From Myxococcales bacterium (GTDB lineage: Bacteria > Myxococcota_A > Polyangia > Haliangiales > Haliangiaceae), in the NCBI GenBank assembly GCA_016716835.1, contig JADJUW010000001.1:2818001-2882000 (forward strand): a DNA stretch of 64,000 nucleotides. The letters are read 5' to 3'. Below, piece by piece: positions 17,385 to 26,205 of the stretch. Position 1 is the stretch's first letter. Each line of letters starts with the position of its first letter. A program made the position numbers and the translations under genes. Under the pieces are notes generated by a model. It saw only the letters and a program-made list of their open reading frames with translations. It searched no databases and was not told the DNA's origin.

Positions 17385-18026
17385 ATGCTGCTAGAGACCT
17401 TTGAGGCCGGGCCGTTTGCCTGCAATTGCTCGGTGATCGCGTGCGAGGCCACGCGCGAGGCGGTAGTCATCGATCCGGGCGGCGAGGTCGACCGCATCGC
17501 CGACATCGTGCGCAGCAACGACCTCACCGTGAAGGCAATCATTCACACGCACGCTCATCTGGACCACATCTACTGCACGCGCGACGTCAAGGAAGCGCAC
17601 GGCGGCGACATCTGGCTGCACAAGGGCGACTTGTTTCTTTACGACGGCATCGCACAACAGGCCGCGATGTTTGGCTGGCAGCCGCGGCCGGTGCTGCCGG
17701 TAGACGTCTACATGAAAGATGGCGATCGGGTCGCGTTTGGCGCGCACGCGGCGCTGGTGATCTATACGCCGGGGCATACGCCGGGGTCGGTTTGTTTTGA
17801 GGTCACCGAGGCCGGCGAGCCGACCTTGCTGTTTTCTGGGGATACGCTGTTTAAGCGCAGCGTTGGGCGCACCGACCTGCCTGGCGGCGATGCGCGCCTA
17901 CTTGAGCGCTCGATCAAAAACAAGTTGTATGTGCGTGATTTAGATACGATCGTGATACCGGGCCATGGCGATAGCACCACGCTTGGCGAGGAAGCGCGCA
18001 AAAACCCGTTTGTCACCGCGCGGTAA
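17385..18026 (+). CDS. Glyoxalase II-like metallo-beta-lactamase-fold hydrolase (YcbL type)
   Basis: The 213-residue protein (ATGs at 17370 and 17379 are also possible) has a complete MBL fold. Metal ligands: HTHAHLDH, with Ala where most members have Gly/Ser, the PGHTPGS His, FSGDTLF Asp, and a final IPGHGDST His. The start LLETFEAGPFACNCSV matches small YcbL-like thiolester hydrolases, so it probably acts on S-lactoylglutathione or similar glutathione or persulfide thioesters in the cytoplasm. Palindromic repeat A ends 34 nt upstream of the start. Confidence 0.88.
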   Translation: MLLETFEAGPFACNCSVIACEATREAVVIDPGGEVDRIADIVRSNDLTVKAIIHTHAHLDHIYCTRDVKEAHGGDIWLHKGDLFLYDGIAQQAAMFGWQPRPVLPVDVYMKDGDRVAFGAHAALVIYTPGHTPGSVCFEVTEAGEPTLLFSGDTLFKRSVGRTDLPGGDARLLERSIKNKLYVRDLDTIVIPGHGDSTTLGEEARKNPFVTAR

Positions 18027-18115
18027 ACGCGCACTTTTGGCTTGAATTAATTTTCTTCTTTGCCGCCCGGTAGGAGCACGCCAGCGGGGGCAAAAGCAGC
18101 GTATGATAGTCGGCG

Positions 18116-18631
18116 ATGACAACTACGGTGCCTAAGGTCGCGGCTGATATAGAAGCTTTGTGCAGCAAGTGCGGCGACGTCTGGCACGTCGTCGTCGCGA
18201 TGGAAAAAACCAAGGTCGTCAAGGTCCAGTGCAAGCAGTGCGGCGGCCAGCATCGCTACAAGCCGCTCAAGGCCGCCGAACGCGGGACGATGGGCCCGAC
18301 CAACCGGCGCACCGAGGTCGATGCAGAAGGTAATATCGTACCCATCGCCAAGGTGGCCAAGGCAAAAACGTCACGGGCAAAGTCTGCTACCGGCGCCAGC
18401 AAGCTGCTGGCCAATGCGCCCATGGTGCAAGCCGATACCAGCAAGCCGACGCGCGCCTACAAGCCACGCGAACCGTTTGCCGTCGGCGAGCGCATTGAAC
18501 ACCCAACGTTTGGCCTCGGCGTCGTCGAGCTGGTGCCCGCCGCAGGCAAGATTCAAGTATTTTTTCCAAGTGGCCGCAAGCTGCTTGTATCGGGCAACAC
18601 GGTGACGCCTGCAACGATGTTTGGCGCGTAG
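18116..18631 (+). CDS. Zinc-ribbon and Tudor-like domain protein
   Basis: The 171-residue protein has an N-terminal zinc ribbon with CSKCGDVW and, 23 residues later, CKQCGG. A basic Lys/Ala-rich linker follows (about 80-120), then a C-terminal module GERIEHPTFGLGVVELV, ending IQVFFPSGRKLLV. This G-x-x-V-x-H-x-x-F-G-x-G-x-V pattern is seen in CarD-like, UvrD-Tudor and DUF3553-type small beta barrels that contact RNA polymerase or DNA. A nucleic-acid- or polymerase-associated role is inferred. A TATGAT hexamer lies 8 nt before the ATG. Confidence 0.7.
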   Translation: MTTTVPKVAADIEALCSKCGDVWHVVVAMEKTKVVKVQCKQCGGQHRYKPLKAAERGTMGPTNRRTEVDAEGNIVPIAKVAKAKTSRAKSATGASKLLANAPMVQADTSKPTRAYKPREPFAVGERIEHPTFGLGVVELVPAAGKIQVFFPSGRKLLVSGNTVTPATMFGA

Positions 18632-18683
18632 GGCAGCTTAGATTCGGCTTGGCGCGAGCCGGCTTGTTTGATAGCAACGCCTC

Positions 18684-20756
18684 ATGTCGAAGCACATGTG
18701 GGCAGGGGTTGTTGGCGTGGTTGGTTTGATGGTCTTGGGCGGCAGCGTCGCGGCCGAGGAGCCAGGCGATTGGGCCCGCGATCACGATGACTACGTAACG
18801 TTTTCCACGTACGCGACCGGCAATCATAGCGCGCTTATCAACGTCGAATTGCGAATGCCTTGGCGCGCCAAACGCCGCGCCAAGCCGATCGTCGAGCGAT
18901 TGGCCACGCTCGGCGTCGATCACCAGCGCAGCCAGCGCGCGCTGATAACGTGGCCCAAGAAAACGATCTGGTCGGGCATCGGCAACGGCGACGCGGTACT
19001 AGTTGCCACAAAAGACGGCACGCTGTGGCGCGCAGTCGACGTGAATGCGGCCGCCGCAGCGACATTTGTGAAGGTGGCCAATATCTCTAGGGCAACCACG
19101 TGGGACGCAAATGCCGCGACGAACATCGTCGTCGCGGGCGCGGGCAAGACGCTCTATGTTTCGCATGATGGCGGCGGCGCGTTTACGCCATTCAAGCTTA
19201 AGCGGCGCATCGAGGGCGTGTTCGTGCGCGCCGATGGCGTGATCGCGGTCGACCTCAAGGGCGCGCCACCGCAGTCCTCTCGCGATGGCGGCAAGACCTG
19301 GCAGGTGGCGCCCGCGGCGTTGCGCGATCTGAAGTTGGTGCGCGAAGGCAACCTGATTGGGCAGGCGCTGGACACCGGCGAAGGCGTGCGGGCCGCCTGT
19401 CGCAACGGCGTGCTCGCCGCCGATGGCATGACGTGGAAGGGCTGGACCAAGAGCTGGGAGCACACCGCGCCAAAGGCCGATGCCAAGCGGGATATTCCGG
19501 GGGGAACCGAGGATAGCCAGCTTGATGACTGGGACGACAAGTTCTCGAGCTGGGCCGCCGAGTTCACATCATGGCCGAGCGCGCTTGCCGCGACGCCGCT
19601 GCAGCCAAAGCACGAGGTTGAACATGCGGAACTAACCGCGGCATGCAGGCAGCGCGGCGGCGGTGGCTTCGGAATTGGCAGTATTGGCTTTATTGGGTCG
19701 CCGAGCGCGCCGGCTGGCTGCGTCGGCATCGACTGTGTTGCAAATCGCTATCCTAGCCATCGCAGCATCCGGTTGCGCTTTGACACGCTCGGCGATGGCG
19801 AATGTCTTGGCCAAATCAAAGATGGCATGTGCCAAGGCACAATCAAGCGCCCGGCGACGATCTACGCCGTCGATCAGGGGCGCAAGACGATCGCGTTGGC
19901 AACGCCGCCGTGCGAGGGTATGCGTCACAAGATTCTGCTTGAAGGCGGCGTGGGGTTGGCACAATGCGCCGCCAATCACGAGGTGCAGGCCCTTGGTAGC
20001 GACGGCCAGTGGCGTGTGCTTGGCCTCCTCGACTTTCCGATACGGACCGCCGAAGTCGGGCCCACCGGCGCCATCGTGCTGCGCGACGATTGCTATGCCA
20101 ATGGCGCATCGTGTGGCTATGTCGCAACCCTGCCGGCGACGCGAGACGGGTTAGCGCTTACCCCGTCGGTGCGCGGGCAGTATCTCCGCGATGCGATGCC
20201 ACTAGCCAATGGCAATGTGCTGATTACGATCGCCGTGCCACAAGCCGACGACCGAACGTGGATCTTCCTCGAGCGCAATGAGGGCTGGACCGCCGACGCC
20301 AAGGCACGCGACAAGCCGCGCCGCCCCGCCCACCTCACCGACCGCCTGAGCAAGCTCGCCGACTGTTTCAAGGAATCTGGCACGGCGCGGGTGGCGGGCG
20401 AGGTTAAGGTGGCCTGGGACGGCACCAAGACGACGTTCACGGGGACCAACACGGTCATCGAGCAATGCGCACATAAGGTGCTCGGGCGTTTTCCGGGGAG
20501 CCTGCCGCCCGGCGACAACACGATCTTCTTTCGCCAGTACCACACGTTGTTCGATGTCGTGGAACGCACGCCCGCCGGCGCTGAGGTCCGCGCCATGCGA
20601 GGCCTGCGCCTTGAGGGCGAGCTGAACGGCGTCTACTTCAGCGACAAGGGAGAGTTGCGCGTGCGCGAAACGATTCGACAACCCGCCTACCTCGTCCGCG
20701 AGTGGCAATTTGACGCGGGCCTGGGCGCGTTGATTCCCGTTGCCGAAGCGAAGTAA
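18684..20756 (+). CDS. Large secreted protein with BNR-like repeats, unknown function
   Basis: The 690-residue product has an N-terminal signal peptide (MWAGVVGVVGLMVLGGSVAA). The first half has several strand-turn units resembling BNR/Asp-box or sortilin propellers: KDGTLWRAVD, SHDGGGAFTPF and SRDGGKTWQV. The second half has several cysteine pairs (SAPAGCVGIDC, GECLGQIKDGMC, DDCYANGASCG) in beta-rich sequence. It is probably a cell-surface or periplasmic propeller-type protein. I do not recognise a named family. A membrane-anchored protein gene follows on the same strand. Confidence 0.65.
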   Translation: MSKHMWAGVVGVVGLMVLGGSVAAEEPGDWARDHDDYVTFSTYATGNHSALINVELRMPWRAKRRAKPIVERLATLGVDHQRSQRALITWPKKTIWSGIGNGDAVLVATKDGTLWRAVDVNAAAAATFVKVANISRATTWDANAATNIVVAGAGKTLYVSHDGGGAFTPFKLKRRIEGVFVRADGVIAVDLKGAPPQSSRDGGKTWQVAPAALRDLKLVREGNLIGQALDTGEGVRAACRNGVLAADGMTWKGWTKSWEHTAPKADAKRDIPGGTEDSQLDDWDDKFSSWAAEFTSWPSALAATPLQPKHEVEHAELTAACRQRGGGGFGIGSIGFIGSPSAPAGCVGIDCVANRYPSHRSIRLRFDTLGDGECLGQIKDGMCQGTIKRPATIYAVDQGRKTIALATPPCEGMRHKILLEGGVGLAQCAANHEVQALGSDGQWRVLGLLDFPIRTAEVGPTGAIVLRDDCYANGASCGYVATLPATRDGLALTPSVRGQYLRDAMPLANGNVLITIAVPQADDRTWIFLERNEGWTADAKARDKPRRPAHLTDRLSKLADCFKESGTARVAGEVKVAWDGTKTTFTGTNTVIEQCAHKVLGRFPGSLPPGDNTIFFRQYHTLFDVVERTPAGAEVRAMRGLRLEGELNGVYFSDKGELRVRETIRQPAYLVREWQFDAGLGALIPVAEAK

Positions 20757-20800
20757 CTCCGCCTGGCCCGCGCAGCACGGCGGCGACCGAAAAGCAAAAT

Positions 20801-20815
20801 CCACCACTTTGGTGG
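20801..20815 (+). terminator. Short hairpin CCACCA-CTT-TGGTGG
   Basis: A perfect 6-bp stem with a 3-nt loop lies 45 nt after the stop of the secreted-protein gene and just upstream of a promoter-like TGC-TATAGT. No T-run follows. It could be a weak terminator or an operator for the next gene. Confidence 0.3.
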
Positions 20816-20833
20816 CCAACCCTTTAAAATTGC

Positions 20834-20839
20834 TATAGT
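20834..20839 (+). promoter_or_regulatory. Extended -10 TGC-TATAGT
   Basis: TGCTATAGT matches the extended -10 consensus TGnTATAAT. It lies 23 nt before the ATG at 20863, leaving a short leader. TTGGTG at 20809-20814 is a poor -35 at 19-bp spacing. Confidence 0.4.
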
Positions 20840-20862
20840 CCTGGGGTAGGTACGTGACCCTC

Positions 20863-21495
20863 ATGAACGGCAAGCAGGTAGCGATTGCGATTTTGGTGTT
20901 AGGCGTCGGCATCGCGGTGGGCGCGATGGTGTTCATGGTGAAGGCTCAGCCCAAGGCGGGCGCGGTGGTGATGACGATCGCGCTGCCGGGTGAGGCGACG
21001 TTGCGCGTGCGCAGCGAACTCGGTGGCGATCGAAATTTCATCGAGTATCGCGACAGGGCGTATACGTGGCAGGGGCTCATCCCGCCGTATGCCGGCCTCG
21101 ACGGCGGCACCGCGGTCGCTGCCAATGACAAGGCGATCATGGTGAGGGTGCTGCGCAACGGCAACGAACAAATCTTCTCGTTTGCGCGGCCACACGACTC
21201 GCGGCTGGGCACGATCTCGCTGGGGCCATCAACGGGTGCGATGCGCGCGGCTGCCAAACAACTTGGCGGCAGGGTTTGGACGTTCGGCGACACCGCGTAT
21301 CACTTGGTGCCGAGCGGGCCTAACGGCGTCGCGATGAGCGCGTTCAACCTCCAAACGGGCAAGGCGTTTTGGAAGGTTGACCTCGCGCCAGCGTTGTTTG
21401 CCAAGCCTCCGGTGGCGGGCCCGCGCGGCCTGACACTCCACGACGGGGCGCGGGAAGTCGTCCTCGCCGCCGCGACCGGCCTCGCTGGTTTGTGA
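20863..21495 (+). CDS. Single-pass membrane-anchored protein, unknown function
   Basis: From the ATG at 20863 (a GTG at 20854 is in frame) the product has 210 residues. One N-terminal membrane segment (VAIAILVLGVGIAVGAMVFMV) is followed by a periplasmic beta-rich region with YTWQGLIPPYAGLDGG and AFNLQTGKAFWKVDL. The latter resembles a single PQQ/WD-type blade, where residues compare a value recalled at constant intervals. No catalytic motif is recognised. It is downstream of, and possibly functionally linked to, the large secreted protein gene. Confidence 0.55.
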   Translation: MNGKQVAIAILVLGVGIAVGAMVFMVKAQPKAGAVVMTIALPGEATLRVRSELGGDRNFIEYRDRAYTWQGLIPPYAGLDGGTAVAANDKAIMVRVLRNGNEQIFSFARPHDSRLGTISLGPSTGAMRAAAKQLGGRVWTFGDTAYHLVPSGPNGVAMSAFNLQTGKAFWKVDLAPALFAKPPVAGPRGLTLHDGAREVVLAAATGLAGL

Positions 21496-21544
21496 CATTT
21501 AATAATTGCTTTTAGTTACAATCATTTACGGGCAAATACTGCCT

Positions 21545-21572
21545 TTGCGACGGCGCGCCGCCAGCGTATAAT
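21545..21572 (+). promoter_or_regulatory. Promoter TTGCGA-N16-TATAAT directly before ppk1
   Basis: TTGCGA at 21545-21550 and a consensus TATAAT at 21567-21572 are separated by 16 bp. The -10 box ends 6 nt before the ATG at 21579, so the predicted first transcribed base falls on or next to the A of the start codon. Confidence 0.55.
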
Positions 21573-21578
21573 TAAAAG

Positions 21579-23939
21579 ATGGTTTCTGCGCGCCAACCGC
21601 CTCCGCCTGACGATTTCGGCGGCGAAGAGCACACCGAGACAGGCATGCGCCTGGGCCTGCCACTGCCCAGCGATGCCGCCGACCCCATCGACGCCGGCGC
21701 GTCTTCGACGGGGTTTAAAAAAATAGTCGAACCACCCGTGCAAGACGTGGCCGCCAGCATTGATGCTAGCGCCGTGCCCGCCGCGCCAAACTGCACGCCG
21801 CCGCATCCAGGTGCCAACGCGCTGACGGTCGACGACGTCGCCAATGTCGACGCCTTGCCACCCACCGCATTTCTCAATCGCGAACTGACGTATCTCAATT
21901 TTTGTTGGCGCGTACTGCATGAGGCGACGGAAGCGCGTACGCCCTTGCTGGAGCGTTTAAAATTTGTCTCGATCGTCGCGAGCAACATCGACGAATTTTT
22001 TATGAAGCGCATCGGCGGCCTGAAGCAACAGGCGATGGCCGGGCTGCAAGTGGCGACCGCTGACGGCCGCTCGCCGCAAACCCAGGTTGCCGAGTGTCTC
22101 GCCGCGGTGGCTCAGCTTGAGCGCAGGCGCAGCGAGGTCTTAGAGACGACGCTCGCCGATATGCGCACGCAAGGCATCGCCGTGGTGGCGTTTGATGAGC
22201 TGTCGGCCGACGAGCAAGCCAGCGTGCGCGAGCACTACGTCAACAATATTTTCCCGCTGGTGACGCCGCAGTCGATCGACCCTGCCCATCCCTTTCCGTT
22301 TATTTCGAACCTTTCGCTTAACCTGCTCGTCACGCTGCATTTCCCTAAAGACCAAGACATGCGCCTGGCGCGGGTCAAGGTGCCCATTGGCAATGGCATC
22401 TCGCGCTTTGTTCGCGTTGGCGGCGGCGCCCATAAGTATGTTCGGCTCGAAGATGTCATGGCCAAGACGCTCGACCTCTTGTTTCCGGGCATGGTCGTCG
22501 AGTCCTGCCATCAGTTTCGCGTTACGCGCAACGCCAACACCGAGCGCGCCGAAGAAGAGGCCGACGACCTGGTCGAGCTCATCGAGATCGAGCTGCGTGA
22601 GCGCAAGTTTGCGCCCGTGGTGCGGATGCAAGTCGCCGGCGGCATGCCCACCGTGCTGCGCGGCCACCTCGCGGCTGAGCTTGGCCTTGACGAGCACAGT
22701 GACGTGTTTGAGGCCGAGGGCATGCTGCGCCAACGCGACGTCATGGAGCTCGCCATGCTCGAGATCCCGGAGCGTCCCGAGCTGCGCGATGCGCCGCACT
22801 CGCCGGTGCAGCCCGCGGACCTCACCGCCAAGCGCAATATTTTTCACACCATTCGCGATCAAAAATCGCTGCTGGTGCACCACCCGTATGAATCGTTTCA
22901 GCAATCCGTCGAGCGCTTCCTCAAGGAGGCGGCCACCGATCTCAAGGTGCTCGCGATCAAGATGACGCTATACCGCACCAGCCGCGATTCTGACGTGATC
23001 AAGTCGCTGATCAAGGCTGCGATGGGTGGCAAGCAAGTTGCCGTCGTGCTCGAGATCAAGGCGCGCTTTGACGAAGAGGCGAATATCCGCTGGGCGACGC
23101 GTATGGAGCGTGCCGGCATCCACGTCACCTATGGCGTGGTTGGTTTAAAAACGCACTGCAAGTCAGTGCTTGTCGTGCGGCGCGACTACGATGGCCTTCG
23201 CCGTTACGCGCACATTGGGACCGGCAATTACCACAGCGGTACGGCGCGGCTCTATACGGACTTTAGCCTGCTGACGTGTGTCGACGCCATCGGCCGCGAT
23301 CTAACCGAGCTGTTTAACTACCTGACCACCGGATACGAGCCACGGCGTCGTTACAGCAAGCTGCTCGTGGCGCCAAATTTGATGAAGGCGGCGCTGCTCA
23401 AAAAAATCGAGCGTGAAATTGCGCACCAAAAAGCCAATGGCAACGGCAAGATCCAATGGAAGATCAACGCGCTTGAAGACGTCGATATCGTGCGCGCGCT
23501 GTATGCCGCCTCGCAGCAGGGCGTGCAGATCGATCTGATCATTCGCGATAGCTGCCGGCTGCGCCCGGGCATTGCGGGCCTCTCAGCATCCATTCGCGTC
23601 GTCAGCGTCGTCGGGCGCTTCCTCGAGCACGCGCGCATCTACCATTTTGGCAACAATGGCCGCGGCGAATACTATATTGGCTCGGCCGACGCTATGCACC
23701 GCAATCTCGAGCGGCGCGTCGAGGTACTCGTGCCAATCGAAGAGGCACGGCTGCAGGCCGAGCTGCGCGCGCTCATTGAGATGCAGCTTGCCGAACACCC
23801 GGGGGCCTGGCACATGCAGAGCGACGGCAGTTACCACCGCACCGATTCGGCGCTGCCCCACGCGCAGGTGCGCAGCACCGAACGCGCCGAGCAACGCCTC
23901 AAAGAGGCGACCCGCGCCAATCGCAAAATGCAGAAATAG
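21579..23939 (+). CDS. ppk1: Polyphosphate kinase
   Basis: The 786-residue enzyme reversibly polymerises the ATP gamma-phosphate into inorganic polyphosphate. The conserved PPK1 core starts at about residue 103 with FLNRELTYLNFCWRVL and NIDEFFMKR. The autophosphorylated His is His545 in YAHIGTGNYHSGTARLYTD. The second conserved His is His684 in FLEHARIYHF, and IGSADAMHRNL lies near the end. The first ~100 residues are an unusual Pro/Asp/Ala-rich extension without homology-like content; the promoter placed 6 nt before this ATG argues that the extension is really translated. The NADH dehydrogenase gene follows within 45 nt. Confidence 0.95.
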   Translation: MVSARQPPPPDDFGGEEHTETGMRLGLPLPSDAADPIDAGASSTGFKKIVEPPVQDVAASIDASAVPAAPNCTPPHPGANALTVDDVANVDALPPTAFLNRELTYLNFCWRVLHEATEARTPLLERLKFVSIVASNIDEFFMKRIGGLKQQAMAGLQVATADGRSPQTQVAECLAAVAQLERRRSEVLETTLADMRTQGIAVVAFDELSADEQASVREHYVNNIFPLVTPQSIDPAHPFPFISNLSLNLLVTLHFPKDQDMRLARVKVPIGNGISRFVRVGGGAHKYVRLEDVMAKTLDLLFPGMVVESCHQFRVTRNANTERAEEEADDLVELIEIELRERKFAPVVRMQVAGGMPTVLRGHLAAELGLDEHSDVFEAEGMLRQRDVMELAMLEIPERPELRDAPHSPVQPADLTAKRNIFHTIRDQKSLLVHHPYESFQQSVERFLKEAATDLKVLAIKMTLYRTSRDSDVIKSLIKAAMGGKQVAVVLEIKARFDEEANIRWATRMERAGIHVTYGVVGLKTHCKSVLVVRRDYDGLRRYAHIGTGNYHSGTARLYTDFSLLTCVDAIGRDLTELFNYLTTGYEPRRRYSKLLVAPNLMKAALLKKIEREIAHQKANGNGKIQWKINALEDVDIVRALYAASQQGVQIDLIIRDSCRLRPGIAGLSASIRVVSVVGRFLEHARIYHFGNNGRGEYYIGSADAMHRNLERRVEVLVPIEEARLQAELRALIEMQLAEHPGAWHMQSDGSYHRTDSALPHAQVRSTERAEQRLKEATRANRKMQK

Positions 23940-23983
23940 CGGCACGTGGCAGCGCGCGAGGCGCGGAGTTGCTACACCGGGGT

Positions 23984-25285
23984 ATGGAATCATTGCTGCC
24001 GCATGTAGTCATCATCGGCGGTGGGTTTGGTGGGCTCACCGCGGCCAAGGCGCTGGCCGAAGCGCCGGTGCGGATCACACTGATCGATCGCAGCAACCAT
24101 CACCTATTTCAGCCCCTGCTCTACCAGGTGGCTATGGCGGGCCTATCACCGGCCGATATCGCGGCGCCGATTCGCTCGATTCTGCGCGACCAAGCCAACG
24201 TGCAAGTCATCATGGCCGAAGTGGCGAGTGTCGACCTCGCAGGGGGCACGCTGCGGCTCGATATTGGCGAACTGGCCTATGACTATGTCATTGTGGCCGC
24301 CGGGGGAAAGACCAGCTACTTTGGCCACGACGAATGGGCGCGGTTTGCGCCGGGGCTCAAGAGCATAGATGACGCCCTTGAAATTCGGCGGCGTGTGCTC
24401 AAGGCCTTCGAAGCGGCGGAATGGGAACAAGATGCGTCGCGGCGCAAAGAACTGCTAACGTTCGTGGTCGTCGGCGGCGGCCCGACCGGCGTGGAGTTGG
24501 CGGGCGCCATCGGCGAGCTAACGCGGTTTGTTCTCGGTCGCGATTTCCGCTCCATTTCGCCCGGGGAGGCCGAAGTTGTCTTGCTCGAGGGCGGCGCGCG
24601 CATTTTGCCGAGCTTTGACCCCCGCGTCTCGCAGCTCGCGGTGTCGCAATTGGCCGAGCTCGGGGTGCGGGTTCGCGTAAACACCCGCGTTACGGCGATC
24701 GACGAAGGCGGCGTGCATTTGGCGGGCGACGTGCTGCCGGCCGCCACCATCATTTGGGGCGCCGGCGTGCGCGGTAATGACCTCGCGGCGACGCTTGGTG
24801 TGCCGCTCGATCCAAGCGGGCGCGTCATCGTCAATCCAGATCTGACGATCCCGGGCACGCGCAACGCGTTTGCGATTGGCGATATCGCTCGCTTTGAACA
24901 AGACGGCGCGCCGCTGCCCGGGGTCAGCCCGGTGGCGATGCAAATGGCCCGCCTCGTCGCCAGCAATATCCAGCTCGCGCTGGCGGGCCACGCCGGCGAA
25001 GGGTTTCACTACACGGACAAGGGCAGCATGGCGACCATTGGCCGCAATCGTGCGGTGGCGCAAATGGGTGGGCGCGTACTAAGCGGCACGCTGGCCTGGC
25101 TTGCCTGGTTGGCGGTGCACTTGTATTTCCTGATTGGCTTTCGCAATCGGGTCGCGGCGCTGCTGACGTGGTTTTGGTCGTACGTGACGTATCAGCGCGG
25201 CGCACGGCTGATTACGGGCGAGTCGATTAGCCAGCTGCCCGCGCAAACGCTGGCAACGCCCAAGCCGTCGACGCCGCCTCATTGA
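23984..25285 (+). CDS. ndh: Type II NADH:quinone oxidoreductase
   Basis: From the ATG at 23984 the product has 433 residues. It is a non-proton-pumping FAD enzyme passing electrons from NADH to quinone at the inner membrane. The N-terminal FAD Rossmann motif is VVIIGGGFGGLTAAKAL, the FAD-contacting NHHLFQPLLYQVAMAGLSP is typical of NDH-2, the second NAD-binding motif is VVVGGGPTGVELAG, and AIGDIARFEQDG binds FAD. A hydrophobic C-terminal segment (WLAWLAVHLYFLIGF) fits the membrane anchor. It probably shares an operon with ppk1. Confidence 0.9.
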   Translation: MESLLPHVVIIGGGFGGLTAAKALAEAPVRITLIDRSNHHLFQPLLYQVAMAGLSPADIAAPIRSILRDQANVQVIMAEVASVDLAGGTLRLDIGELAYDYVIVAAGGKTSYFGHDEWARFAPGLKSIDDALEIRRRVLKAFEAAEWEQDASRRKELLTFVVVGGGPTGVELAGAIGELTRFVLGRDFRSISPGEAEVVLLEGGARILPSFDPRVSQLAVSQLAELGVRVRVNTRVTAIDEGGVHLAGDVLPAATIIWGAGVRGNDLAATLGVPLDPSGRVIVNPDLTIPGTRNAFAIGDIARFEQDGAPLPGVSPVAMQMARLVASNIQLALAGHAGEGFHYTDKGSMATIGRNRAVAQMGGRVLSGTLAWLAWLAVHLYFLIGFRNRVAALLTWFWSYVTYQRGARLITGESISQLPAQTLATPKPSTPPH

Positions 25286-25417
25286 CAGTTTGGCACAAGG
25301 CGCGCGAGCTAAATGTCATTCGCGGCGGTGGGTAGCATGCGGCGGGCGTTGCGTAGGCATAAGCCTTGGAAACTATAACGCGCGCTACCTGGCACGCTCG
25401 TTGCTAATTGCGCAGGC

Positions 25418-25816
25418 ATGTCTAATTTACAAATCGCCCCTTCGACCCGTCAACGTTTCCTGCGTGCGACCGCCATGTCACTCGCCCTCGCCTTGCCGAC
25501 GCTGGCCACCGCGCCTCGGGAGGCGCACGCCGAAAAAATGATCATCGAGCTCTCCATTCATCAGAAAAAGCTGCCGCCCATTATCAGGACGTGGACCATG
25601 CCCATGCCCGAGTTGCCGATGGCAGATGGTACCGCTCGATCACAAGACGCCAATATCTACTTTCGCCGCACCGAAGATGTCATGACGCTTGAGGTCGACG
25701 CGCCAACCGTTCCCATGGCGGCTCGGCTTAAGGCCACGCTCGCGTCGCTGCGGAAAGAACCCGCGGTTGTCGAGCAAACCGGCGTGTACCGCCTGCAATG
25801 GCGTATTGTGCCGTAA
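25418..25816 (+). CDS. Small exported protein, unknown function
   Basis: The 132-residue product has a signal peptide with a basic start (RQRFLRA), hydrophobic core (MSLALALPTLATA) and likely cleavage at AHAE. The mature ~95 residues are beta-rich with no cysteines. A repeated MP/PMPELPM segment lies in the middle. No family is recognised. The stop codon lies 27 nt before the DUF423 start. Confidence 0.55.
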   Translation: MSNLQIAPSTRQRFLRATAMSLALALPTLATAPREAHAEKMIIELSIHQKKLPPIIRTWTMPMPELPMADGTARSQDANIYFRRTEDVMTLEVDAPTVPMAARLKATLASLRKEPAVVEQTGVYRLQWRIVP

Positions 25817-25830
25817 CCGCGCCTGCGTGC

Positions 25831-25836
25831 TATAAG
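25831..25836 (+). promoter_or_regulatory. Extended -10 TGC-TATAAG, 6 nt before ATG at 25843
   Basis: TGCTATAAG is followed by CGCTAC and the ATG, which would yield a leaderless transcript. TTGTGC at 25806 is a possible weak -35 at 19-bp spacing. Confidence 0.45.
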
Positions 25837-25842
25837 CGCTAC

Positions 25843-26205
25843 ATGAACGCCAGCCCTCACGTCGCCCTCGGTTGTTTTCATGCTGCGTTAGCTATTGGCG
25901 CGGGCGCGTTTGGTGCGCATGGGCTTAAAGATCGCCTCGACGCGCGCGGCCTCGAGATTTTCGAAACCGCAGCCAAGTATCATATGTATCACGCACTCGG
26001 GTTAGTGCTCGCCGGCCTAATGCTTGCGCGCGTGCCGAGCGCAGCCCCGGCGGCCTGGCTCATGCACGGCGGCATTGCGCTATTTTGTGGCAGCCTCTAC
26101 CTCATGGCGCTGACGCCGCTGAAGCTTGGACCGGTGACGCCAATTGGTGGCGTGCTCTTTCTCGCGAGCTGGCTATGGCTCGGCATTGCGTGGCTGCGCA
26201 GCTAG
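25843..26205 (+). CDS. DUF423 (YgdD-type) membrane protein
   Basis: From the ATG at 25843 the product has 120 residues with four predicted membrane helices. The family-defining start is present: FHAALAIGAGAFGAHGLKDRL, then EIFETAAKYHMYHALGLVLAG and GSLYLMAL, PVTPIGGVLFLASW. DUF423 proteins are small inner-membrane proteins with no established biochemical role. The last 33 bp overlap the convergent membrane-protein gene. A longer in-frame start at 25798 overlaps the previous gene and lacks homology. Confidence 0.88.
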   Translation: MNASPHVALGCFHAALAIGAGAFGAHGLKDRLDARGLEIFETAAKYHMYHALGLVLAGLMLARVPSAAPAAWLMHGGIALFCGSLYLMALTPLKLGPVTPIGGVLFLASWLWLGIAWLRS

